Origin: Lottia gigantea
Lineage: Eukaryota; Mollusca; Gastropoda; Lottiidae
Reading direction: 5' to 3'
NCBI RefSeq assembly: GCF_000327385.1
Contig: NW_008710663.1
Location: 1,878 to 65,877, forward strand
DNA: 64,000 nucleotides
Under the pieces are notes generated by a model. That model had not been told where the DNA came from. It worked only from the letters and a program-made list of their open reading frames with translations, and ran no database searches. Below, piece after piece: positions 25,301 through 37,300 of the stretch (position 1 is the first letter of the stretch; every line of letters begins with the position of its first letter). The translations under genes were made by a program, and so were the position numbers.

Positions 25301-28300
25301 CAGGATCACACGCAGCAATAAAGGTAGGGCCGTAATAGGTGCTTGGTAACTTACTTGATAACTTTCAGAATTCAGGAGTAGTTTCTCTGGAACTGATAAC
25401 AAACTAGAAAGTAATGGATACAATACTACTTGTCATCGTTGGACAATGGAGGCGGCTAGTTGAAATATAACTCCTGATGGTAAAAGCCCCCCAAAGCCCC
25501 AACGACCCCACTACACAAAACTTAAGTCTACGCCCTTGCAGGGGGAGCCGCGGTGGCTCAGTGAGTTAGACGCTTGCTCGCTAACCTGAAGGTCCAGGGT
25601 TCAATCCCGGCACAGGTCGAGATAATACCTTCGGATTTTTCAACCCGGTTTCCCCCTGTCAGTGATGCAGGTAAGAGGGGCTGACATTGAAAAAGCGTCT
25701 AGTCGTTCGGATGGGACAATAAACCGAGGCCCCGTGTGCTACAGGCTGTGCACGTTAAAGATCCCTCGACAGTTGGAAATCGAAAAAGAGCAGGCTAATG
25801 CCGCTGTCCTGGCAAAATTTCCCTCATCGCAACCTGCATGGCGTTGCCCGTCTTCATTAGCCCACAAGGTGCAGAAAAGTAGGACGTAAAACTCCATTCA
25901 TTTCATTTTTACGCCCTTGCAGGAACATGGAAACAAGTACATATCCCTGAATTGATCAAAAATTATATTCTACAGGCTGGTGGTCTCCGTTAAGAAACGA
26001 CATCCTACAAACAATAACAGCCAATTTTTACACCATCATGATAGTCAAAGCTATATCAACCATGGGACGACCCGATAATACCCAGTGGGTCACACAATAC
26101 AAGCTTCAATATCAGCTGGACATGCTATCACCCTGGTATACCTACCAAGACCCCCCGGGCACCGACAAGGTGAGTGCATGCCCGTAGCGTAATCCAAGTT
26201 AAAATGATGCATGATAGGGTTGAGGGGTGGGGGAATACATATTGAAAAATGTCACTCTTAAAGTTTTCTTGTTGTACCCATTACGCTACGACACTGTGAT
26301 CTAATTATTTAATTTCTACGGCCCCGTGCCCCAAATCGAATTGGGATCTGACTTTCTATCACTATGTAGACTAAATACACGGATTGCTGAAAGTTTCTGT
26401 GGGGTAGAATCTACCTCGTTAAATGTGAATCAAGAGGCTAGTAAACGTCAGCAAGTCATACAGCTAAGAACCATCGCCAAGATTCGGGTTAATTCTTTCC
26501 TGTGAAATAAGACAGCCTGGGGTGGTATTCCCCACAACCTTTGCTGTTAACACTGTAGTTGTTACTAATCTGTTAGGGCAATGAAGTAATGCGAGTTTTA
26601 TTTCCATGTAATTGTATTAATTCAAGGTCAAAGGTCAAGGTATAAAGTGTTTGGCCCTGGGTTATTCAAATACTATAGTTAATATCTAACTTGAAATGAT
26701 ATTGTTTAAAATGTTACACTGTAAAAATATTGCGCAATTTATTGATCAGAAACCGATATACTAGGAAGTCGTTATCCTACCTGTTCAGATACTGCGTTTA
26801 CGTTAATCCTTTAGCGACAATGTAAATGAATTGTTGCGTGTAATAAAACCAAGGAGTAGTATACCATATTCACTGATGATGACAATATTAATCGTAAAAA
26901 CACAGTGCAAACCATTTTTCTAAGGAGCAAGTTAACCTTTCTTTACCCCCCACTGGAGCCGCCACTGTTGAAACGTGTTTACTTAAATTCTCCACTACAT
27001 TTTTTCTTCAGATTTTCAGTGCCAATAAAAACGGACGATCCAGCATAACCAACACATTAGCTTTTCCTATAGAAGCTAAATCCATCCGACTCAATCCTGT
27101 AGCTTGGCATAGTGGTATAGCTTTGAAATGGGAGATTTTAGGCTGTATGGAAGGTCAGTACGTGTACATTTCTCGTCCTCGGTGGTCGGATTCATGCGTC
27201 GGACTGCACAATTCTGCGAGGTGATGGGAGTTGAAAGCCGACACCGGGGCGAATCAGAATTATTCATATCTTGAGGAACATCCAAACCTACGGTACTAAA
27301 TCGCCTAGCATTCGTCTATTCAATCGATACTGACTAAGCAATTCCACTTGGCTTTGGGGGTAGCAGAAACCATCTGCCTTCAAAATTAAATTATACGGAT
27401 GATCTCAGATATATCTTGGTATTTGGGTTGGTCAACTCGGAGTTCTAATACGTAATTATTTGTTACATTTTTAATGATTTTGTGTCTCTATTTCAGAGGA
27501 CTGTGATTCGGAATATGCTCTCAGTGGTCCGCTCATTGTTCAAGATGGCGGCTATAACGCGTCGAGTTTTATTGATCCTCAACACAGTCACGAACATTCC
27601 CGACTGGTGCCGATTGATCCTAACGAACCGATGGCTTGCTGGAAACCAAACAAAGCAGATACCAAGAGTTATATAGAGGTAAGATCTCCAGTTTCGGATC
27701 GGTGCCCCCTCTGTCCTAAAAAGATTGCGGCCGATGAAATTAAAAATGTTCCTATATTTTTGCTATGTGATGATGTATGCATTGATTCACCTGTCGAGTC
27801 AAATAGTTGAGATTCCTCCACATCGCTCAACTGATGGTTTCATTTTGAACTTTAATCCACCGAGATCTTAGTTTGAGTCAAACATATATTTAAAGATATA
27901 CAGGAGCAGCACAAATGAAACGTAGAACTCCTACCAATTTCAATCTGACCACAGAAAAGGGTCACCCTTCTAAGCACGAAATTTGGAATGGTTCATTCTT
28001 TTAAAGGGACATATTCGCCATCCGTTATACCATTCGTATCCCAGTCTCAGAAACGGGACTTTTCTAGTAAAGTTATTCAGTAATAGTGTTCACAGCTCAC
28101 CTTCGAAATTTGAACCTTCAAATCGATGTATATGTAGAATTATCCACGTTTGAAAGTTAAAAAGATTCGTATTTTCTTGAGACTCATACATATATAGAAA
28201 AGGCATATTTAGAAATAGAAAGTGAAATTTATGGTTTGGGGTATTTTTGAGAAATTACGCGATTAGTTCTAGTTCTTCAGATTATTGACATAATCCAAGA

Positions 28301-31300
28301 TTCAACCCCCGATAATGGCGACAGCGTCTCTTAAAGAAGAGCAGTAGTCAGTATACTTGTGCAAGGTTGAGACTGACCTGCCTTCCATGGATTATATAAA
28401 CGTGAACAATGCTTCTCTCCTGTTGTGTCATTAATAACCAATCAACCTTGAAGCCTTGACCACTGTCATAAAAGCTTGACCATTGTTGAGATGAAGTCGG
28501 GCGTGTTAGGCTGGGTAGCGATATAATGCGTAATAGGCTCTTATTCAACCGTGCAACTGAACACCTCTCATTGGACTGGCTTGTTGTCAACGACACATAG
28601 TTATCAAATTTGTTATCTCAGTTTGTAACTGACAGTGAAGGCATCCACATCGAAGAAAATTTGGATAAAAGTTTTGTGGTTTGTTGAGAATCATCCTTAA
28701 GTTTACTGTGGTTTTTTATCACCGAAAGGAAAAGTGACCTATATGTAACCAAGTGTGTTCACTTGGAATTGAAGTGTCTATAATAGCATCTGGATTTTTA
28801 ACAGAACGAAAAACTGGTGATTGTTGTACAACCGAGTCTGATATCTGGCAACACGGGTTCCACAATGATGCAGTTTTTTGGTCTGTTGATATTTTTTCAC
28901 TGCGTTGCAACAGCGAAGGCCGCAAAAGTCGTGGTGAGAACTTCCGGATCAGCTCTACCGTACACTGGGAATTACGGTACGTCCAATCAGTCTTTGTTAC
29001 TAGCTGAATTGTTTGAAAATTACTATCAAGGAGTGATTCCAAAATGTTACGGACTTGACGGACCGGTCGATGTTAACGTCGGAATAGCCATCCGTCAAAT
29101 TATGGACGTGAACGAACGAGAGCAGGTAATGAATCTGAACGCTTGGATACGTTTGTCGTGGACGGATTGTCAGTTACGATGGGATCCCGACCAATACGGT
29201 GGAATAAACTCTCTGACCCTACCTCACGACAAGATCTGGTCCCCAGATATTACACTGTACGACAACAACCAAGAAAGTGAAGGCGGTTTACCCGGTTTAT
29301 CGGATTACCGACCAACCGTCCACGCAGACGGAACCGTACACTACAATTTTCCTACTGTTCTACACAGCTTGTGCACCATAGATCCTTTGTATTTCCCTTT
29401 TGACACTCAAGTTTGTCCTTTGAAATTCGGTTCCTGGTCTTTTCATGGATTCGACGTGAATGTAGTGAACATGACGGACGGAGCGGATGTCGGGTCGTTT
29501 AAGAAGAATGTGGAATGGGATTTAGTCAGTGCAAACAGCGTTCGGCATGAACTAATGTACCAGTGTTGTCCGGAACCCTACCCAGACGTGACCTTTTATA
29601 TTCAAATTGCCAGGAAACCTGTCTCATACGTCGTCAACATAATATTCCCTTGTATTCTTATTTCCGCTATCGCTTTGCTGGGTTTCATTTTACCGGTCGA
29701 CTCAGGTGAGAAGATCGGTCTAGAAATTACAGTGCTGTTAGCTCTTGCGGTATACGCACAAATAGTCTCCGACTCTTTACCGTCGTCTGCGCAAATTCCG
29801 TACATCGGAGTGTTCTTTTCTTGTTCGATGATTATGGTGTTTGCTTCATTGGTAATAACTGTTTTAGTTTTAAACATTAACTTCCGGGGTCAACTGGGAA
29901 AACAGGTTCCACGTGTGGTAAAAACGGTGGTACTGAACTGGCTGGCTCGATTGGTTTTCCTGTACAATTCTGACAACCGCGTCAACCCAGTCCAAAAACT
30001 CTACAAAAAGAAGTTTTTATGTGAAAAGAATGGCCTAGACAACAAAGCGTTTGTTGAGGATGAACTGAGTGGAGAAAAGACTAAAAACATCAAAAATGGG
30101 AATAACAATCACGTGAAACAAATCGTCCCTTCGATAGAATCTCCAACTCAGGCTATGATCGACGTCATGAAGGATCAGCTTTTGATTCTTAGAGCCGTGA
30201 ATTCTAATCTGCAGGATAAAGCGGCGGATGAAGAAATGACGGGAGAATGGCAGCTAGTGGCTCTGGTCATGGACAGGATTTTCTTCATTTTGTTTTTGTT
30301 TTTCACTGTTATAATGTCCTTGACGACCATTCTATCAGCTATGGGAATGTAGAAGTTGACGACTATTCTTTCAGCCATGGAAATGTGAATGGACAAATGC
30401 AGAAATCCAAAAAGAGCTAATTGTCACTGAAGTTTAGATTAGAAACCTTAACTCAACTCCTAGTCCTATCAAGAAGCATGAAGTCGTAACTCTTGTATGT
30501 TATATTATGACAAAAATGTTCGGAATGTGACGCTCTCCAGTCAGCGAGAAAGTAGAAGTGGGAAAGAGAAGAAACACTACCAACTTTAGTTCCCCTAGTG
30601 AATACAAACTAAAACAAATTTTTATCAGTCTCTTCATCCACTGAGCTATGTTCTGTTTTATCGTGTTTAGCAGTGACGTTCGACTTTTCACTTTGATCAA
30701 CGCTTGGAATAACTCGCTTTTGTTTTTAATACGATACGAAATCCATTGAGTTCATAATCAACTAGAGGTCTTTTTTATCGTTAGCCAATGAATTGTTTTG
30801 GCCTCCTTTTGTGAGATTGATAATTGATAAAATGCTATATTTAAGAAAAAACAAACGTAACTTTACGTCAGAAACTGTACAACTGCTCGAAGAAAACTTT
30901 TAATGTAAGATAGTCAAGCGAAAACTTGTGTTTTTATGGCTTTTAATCGTGTTTTATCCGATGAAATTAAAGGAATGCTTTTACATTTTTTTTTATTGAT
31001 TTTTATCATTTTTGTAATAAACCGTTTGATAATTAGAGATGCAATAAATATATATATGTATATTCTGACCTTATTATGCACACGTACAAATTTTAATTAA
31101 CCCCCATTTTGTGATGGTTCAAAGAGACTTTAAAAGCGAACTGTCACCAAGAATTTGCGTGTAAAACTCCATTCATTGCGAGTAGAAATGTTATGGGATA
31201 TTGATAACCGTTCCAATCTTCAGTCAGACGTATAGGATTCATGCAATTTCACTAAATTATTGTAAAAACTGCTTATTTTATCCGAGAAAACTCACCTCAT

Positions 31301-34300
31301 CCTTACCTCGTACCTATCGGACACTGCGAAGTAAGTTGAGATATCATCGAGGTTTTCCTATATGTAATTCACCTTTTTACCTACCCCACTGTATCTGTCT
31401 ATGGGAATACTAGCAAGATACCGCCTGGGTTGCTTGCAGGTAACCTTGGGTACTAGTTCTCTGGATTGTGATTCAATGGTCTAGATAAAGCCGGTATTTA
31501 ACCTAGATTTGTATCAACAGGTCACTCTGAACAACATCAAGTTGATCCGAGGGATTACCACGATGGGTAACCCAGACGCTCGAGAATGGGTAACCGGGTA
31601 TAAAGTAGCCTACCTAGAGGATGAAAGCACAGACAAGTTTAAGGTTTACCAAGAACCGTTTGGAGTCGAAAAGGTGTGTAATATTTATATTTAGATATAA
31701 GAAATCGTTCAATCCATCAGACATTTTAAACTGAAGGACGTGCCTCATAATTCGGCTTTACATAGTTGTAATCGTCTGCAATTTTTAAACGTTTAGTTAT
31801 TTGTGACATAGCTATAAAACATCAGCAAGTTTCGGATTAGCTTGGTCAAGATCAAGCTTCAGGTCGAAGCGGCTCAAATTTCTGGATCCAACTGAATGTG
31901 TTTTTTTCAGGTTTTCCGAGCCAACCGAAATTCTGTGGACAAAGTGACCAATATGTTCAAGTCTTACATCCAAGCCAAGAAGATTCGAATCATGCCGACT
32001 ACAATTTATAAAGCTGTTGCTCTCCGTTTTGACGTTTTAGTTTGTGCCATTGGTAATAGTCCCTTTTTATTTCTGCTCTCTGATTTACACTGCACTGTTA
32101 TTAATATACAGCACTCGATACTGCTTGTCACTCGTGGAAATTTTCACCAATTTTCTCAATGTTTTGTCAAGAGTGTCACGAATTCTAGCATTATACCACT
32201 CTCCTATTGAGCCTGTCACTCTAAATTTTCACTTTCTATTTTAGGAAATTGTGCATATCTTCCAAGTCATTTTCAGTAATTTTTCATTTCTACAGAGTGT
32301 CAAGATATTCCTCTGATATCAGGCGACCATAAAATAGCAGACGAACAGCTGTCAGCTTCTTCACAGTACGATAATGATCATGGTCCGATGAGATCCAGAT
32401 TGAACCTACAAGCTTCTGGTGATTTTTCTGGTGGATGGTTGGCCGAGTTTAACGATAATAAACAGTATATTCAGGTGAGTTAAAGGGATTGTGAACAGGT
32501 TTTCTTCTAACATCGATTTGCACCATTCTAATTTTCAGTCAGACGTCTGTGGTTCTTCCGCTTAAACTAAGCGATACACATAAAGAGTTTAGAAAACCAC
32601 TTTACAATCCTTTGGCTATACAAATACGAAAGTGAGTTTCCTTTCAATACAATTAACTTTGGGTGGTAGTTTTCTGTGGTCAGAATGGGACCAGAGCATA
32701 ACTAACTATCGTGTCCAACTATAGCTAACAGATTGCTTAGTACGATGGCAGTTTTCTGTGGTCAGAATGGGACCAGAGCATAACTAACTATCGTGTCCAA
32801 CTATAGCTAACAGATTGCTTAGTACGATGGCAGTTTTCTGTGGTTAGAATGGGACTAGAGCAATACCTAACTATCGTGTCCAACTAGCTAGTAGATTGCT
32901 TGGTACAAAGGATTGGAATGATGTTAAAGCTTGTCACTGTATCAGCCAGGTATAATTTCAAGGATTTGTTATAATTTCCAGGTGGATCTAGGAGCGACAG
33001 TACAAGTTGTGGCCATAGCGACTCAGGGAAGGAAAGAGAGAAACGAGTTCGTCAGATCGTTCACTCTGGCTGTTTCAACAGATGGTGTTACATTTTATCC
33101 CTATTATACAGGATCTAATGTTACGGTAAGTCGCATTCATTCGTCGTAAGTCGTTCCACTCTGTCAGGGGTGCAGGTCGGAGGGTTGACATGGTAAGGTA
33201 GTTGTTCGGATCGAGCAATAAACAGAGGCCTGGTGTGCCATATACTGTGCACGTTTAAAAACCAATGACAGAAGCAACTCCCATATGCAAATTGCCCTCA
33301 TTGCACACTGCTTTCTCCGTCCTCATAACAGATGCAGTAGTAGGGAAAATTATCACAGATTTTGATAAATAAAATAACGGGGAATTTTACCTTTTTCATT
33401 TTATTTTACTAAAATTTCTGATTAAAACAGGATGATGGTGCTTATTAATCTTCCATTCCTTAGATACGACACTTCACTTTCAGGTATTTGATGGTAATTA
33501 TGATGCAGGGTCTGTTAGGAAACAATATCTAAAAGCCCCTGTCATGGCCGGCTATATTCAACTCTGGCCTGTCAGTTGGGAGAAACGAATTGCTTTGAGA
33601 TGGGAGGTGTATGGATGTCCCGGTAAGTATAAACTGGTGAGCAACAGATTAAACGGGGTGGGAATTTAACAATGAGCATTTTCTAACATGTCAGCTATAT
33701 GTTGTTTTTTTTCTTATTTTGATATTTTCTTGAATGCTGTGTTTATGGCGCCCAAAAAGCGTATACCCTCAGCTAATCAGCTATATGTGGCTTAGAATGA
33801 GACCCCTTCACATCGGACCTTTTCTTTTGCATTGTGCATCAACGCCGGTGATGCCATATTGCCTGGATTCTTTTAACGCTTTGTTTGAATACATTATTTT
33901 TCCATCTGTAGGTCCCCAGTCGAACTATAAAGTTGGTTGCTATGCAGACCGAGCCGCAGACAGAGATTTACCTTATGAAGCTATATCAGATCCCGAGGCT
34001 GGAATGTGGCCTCCAATGTGTATCCACCATTGCTATCTAAAGGTATAATTTACATTCAAATCTCGGTGGACAATCTTTTATCTATAGAATATCAATAATC
34101 CTGAACGGACACCGAAGGTCAAGGCCTGCTTCATATCAATATATTGTTGGAAAATGTGATCAAAAGGTACCATATATTGTTTCGTAAGAAAAGGTACATA
34201 CCTTTAAGGCGCCAAAGTAAAAGACGACAGCGTTCTCTAGAGAAAGAGGTGAATTACCCCCCGTTGGATTTCGTAAGACCACAACAAATTAATTCTTACA

Positions 34301-37300
34301 TGCCATTAATAACTCAATTTCTATTTATGTGAAATCAGGGTTACTACTACGCTGGTCTACAGAACAGAGATTATTGTTATTGTGGTAATAGTTATGGTAA
34401 ATATGGTGCAGGGTTAAACTGTTCCTTACCCTGTACTAACAGAGCTAAGCTTCAGTGTGGTGGAAAATCAGACAATCTTGTCTACACCACTGGTTTAAGT
34501 GAGTTTTATTGATTGATTATGGAAATAATAAGGAGTTTTACTTCCTACTGTAATCTATTTTAATATTCCATTATTTGCACCTTATTATAATTTCTAATTT
34601 CGGAGCTCACAGCTTTAACGCTTGGGCATGCTTGCCTCTGTATTTTAAACTAATACAGCCTTTTACGCAATAAGCTCCAATAAAGGGACGGATCCTCTAT
34701 CATATCGGGGCCCAGGGTTTATCAAATCCCCCCTTTATTCCAGCGTCTGCTACTCGAGTGTGCGCTGATGGGTGGATGAGCTACAATGACAGATGTTACA
34801 TCACCTACCAGGACAAACAGACGTGGAAAGATGCCAGGACTTTCTGTCAGGCCTCCGGATCTGAATTAGTTTCTATAGCTGATCAACATGAGCAGGACTT
34901 TGTCATGAGTTTACTGGCTGACGGTAAGTGTTAATCAATGGTTACTTACTGGTGTACGAATAATCCGAGAACACCACAATAAATTCTTGGGGAGCCACTT
35001 GGTTATTGTTAAAGCTGCCAGTCAATTGGACACGAGAGTTCAGATCAATGGTGGTTCACTGCTATCTTCTTACAATTTGCCAGCTAGATTGATACAGACC
35101 GACCCATAGAGCTGAGATCTGGTTAGAAAGGTAAATTATGTTCAATTGATCCATCATCACATAGCTTGTATCTCAATGGCGCGACTATAACCGGACCCCT
35201 AAAACGCCATCCGTCAAAATTGTTCACCCTTGGCCCTGATATCGGTCTGAATTAACTTGATAAACATCTTGACTCACCGTTATTTACAGTACGAGCTGAT
35301 GTATGGATAGGCTTTAATGATCTGCAAACTGAAATGTATTTTGAGTGGTCGAATGATGAAGAGGTTCTATACACCAACTGGAACCTGGCACAACCAGCCA
35401 ACCCGTCTGGTACACAGGAGGACTGTGTATTGTTAACTTATAAGGTACTGTGAAGTCAGTATGTTTCGCCTAGTTGATTGATGTGAGAGCACCGTAATTA
35501 TCTATTCACGTTGATTGTTTATATGATCGGCGATATAATCCATACAATCTGCATCGTCTTTTCAACAGACCGAACTTACCTGGCTGCTCTGTACCTTCCC
35601 AGTTTCTCAAGACAGATGTGATATCATCACTGTTTGTATCAAGTCTCGGGAATTGGGTAGGGCCAGTTAACGATATCACATCCGTATATCACATCTAAAG
35701 AACTGAGTTAGGCCAGATTTCTAGTTCGATACAAGAACATAATTCTATTTATGGATAAGTGCGGTTTGAACGACGATGATTTGATGTTTTATTGTAGACA
35801 GGAGGGTGGCAAGATGAACGCTGTGACATCAGGAGGAATTATATCTGTGAGATGGAGAAGCAGCCCTCAGATCTTCTGACTCAGTCGCCTCTGATTCCTG
35901 GTTGCGACCAGGTAAGGATGACATCTTCAATCTAGAATAACATACAATGTAAGAAAGGAACGAAACAACCATTTAATGGTAACAACTTAGGTTCACATGG
36001 ATCCTTTCCAGTTGGTCTCCCTCCACTTCATAATGTCTTGACTGTAATAGCCACTTTTCTTGTATCCACAATGCAAGAAAGGTTGCTATTGCAGTCAAGA
36101 CATTATAACGCTTACCTGTACCATATTTGATTTGACAGCTGATTCTTAGAATAAATGGACAATGCAATAGAAGCTCTGTTTTTAGGGTTGGGATGGTTAT
36201 GAGAATTCCTGTTATCTGTATGTATTTGAACCGAGAACTTGGTCAGCTGCCGCTAGAGTTTGTAGATCTAATGGTGGAACGCTGCTACAAATATCAGACA
36301 AGTAGGTCTAGTCTTCCCACTGGCTCACATCTCTTCCCATCTCGAACATTGTCATCCTGTTCCCCCAAACCAGCAAAGAATTGTATCCTTGCTTGAAGTT
36401 TGAAATGACATAATCAACCTCATCAATTATGAATGACAATTCGGAATTTGTTCTTCACCATGAATTGAAAGTGTTGTGGTATGTTCCTATTTCAAGTCCC
36501 CCCGTTCTCCATCCATCAAACACGTCAGTTGTAGTATAATACGAATGCCAGTTATTATTTTTGTTCACCATCTCTTGACAGGTATGAGCAAGCCTACATC
36601 TCCAGTAAGATGGGTTCATTGAAAGATTATTATTGGACGGACGTGACGGATTCGGATGTTGGAGGGACGTACATATTCGCTGATGGTGGTTCACGGATAC
36701 CCCTGACTAACTGGGCTCGACATAAACCCGGTGAGTGACCCAATATTTATCAATAACACACTGAAGTATGCTGGGCGGTTTTAGAGAGTCCAAATGCTCC
36801 CAACATTACATGAGCCAAAACGTTCCACTTAACCATCATATATTATTACGTCGTCACATCTACGGGAAATTAAATAAAAATTCAATGACAAGAAGTTCTG
36901 GTCTTTCCCTCATTCTGGTAGCTCTTCTCGTCGGGGTGTTGCAAGTTTGAAAAGCACATACATTTATTCTTTGATATGAGTTCTTCCAGTTTATGTTAAA
37001 CTAATTGCTCAGGATAGCTAATGGACTCATTTCACGTCTACCTCATTCATTGTATCATCTTGAATGATCCAGGGTGGCCATTGAATACCTTCATGGCTAC
37101 CTCATTGATTGTATCATCTTGAATGATCCAGCATGGCTATTGGATACCTTCATGGCTACCTCATTGATTGTATCATCTTGAATGATCCAGCATGGCTATT
37201 GGATACCTTCATGGCTACCTCATTGATTGTATCATCTTGAATGATCCAGGATGGCTATTGGATACCTTCATGGCTACCTCATTGATTGTATCATCTTGAA

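Larger units (their letters stand above)
27497..32052 (+). other. Lectin receptor exons 22-24: FA58C domain 2, interrupted by a nested gene
   Basis: Exons 27497-27678, 31521-31673, 31911-32052. Starts DCDSEYALSG; core IKLIRGITTMGNPDAREW and TGYKVAYLED; ends ALRFDVLVC. The 3.8-kb intron 27679-31520 contains the intronless nicotinic receptor gene on the same strand. Confidence 0.85.
32296..33622 (+). other. Lectin receptor exons 25-27: FA58C domain 3
   Basis: Exons 32296-32474, 32982-33125, 33484-33622. Starts CQDIPLISGDHKI; core GGWLAEFNDNKQYIQVDLG, VAIATQGR and ending ALRWEVYGC. It is the most canonical of the three discoidin domains. Confidence 0.9.

Noticed and set aside
25545-25620. tRNA gene candidate
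   Set aside because: A and B boxes are present, but it is the head of a SINE with a 3' body, tail and target-site duplication, not a free tRNA gene.
28817-28864. Upstream in-frame Met as the nicotinic receptor start
   Set aside because: It would put 16 extra polar residues before an otherwise standard signal peptide; the Mets at 28865/28868 fit better.
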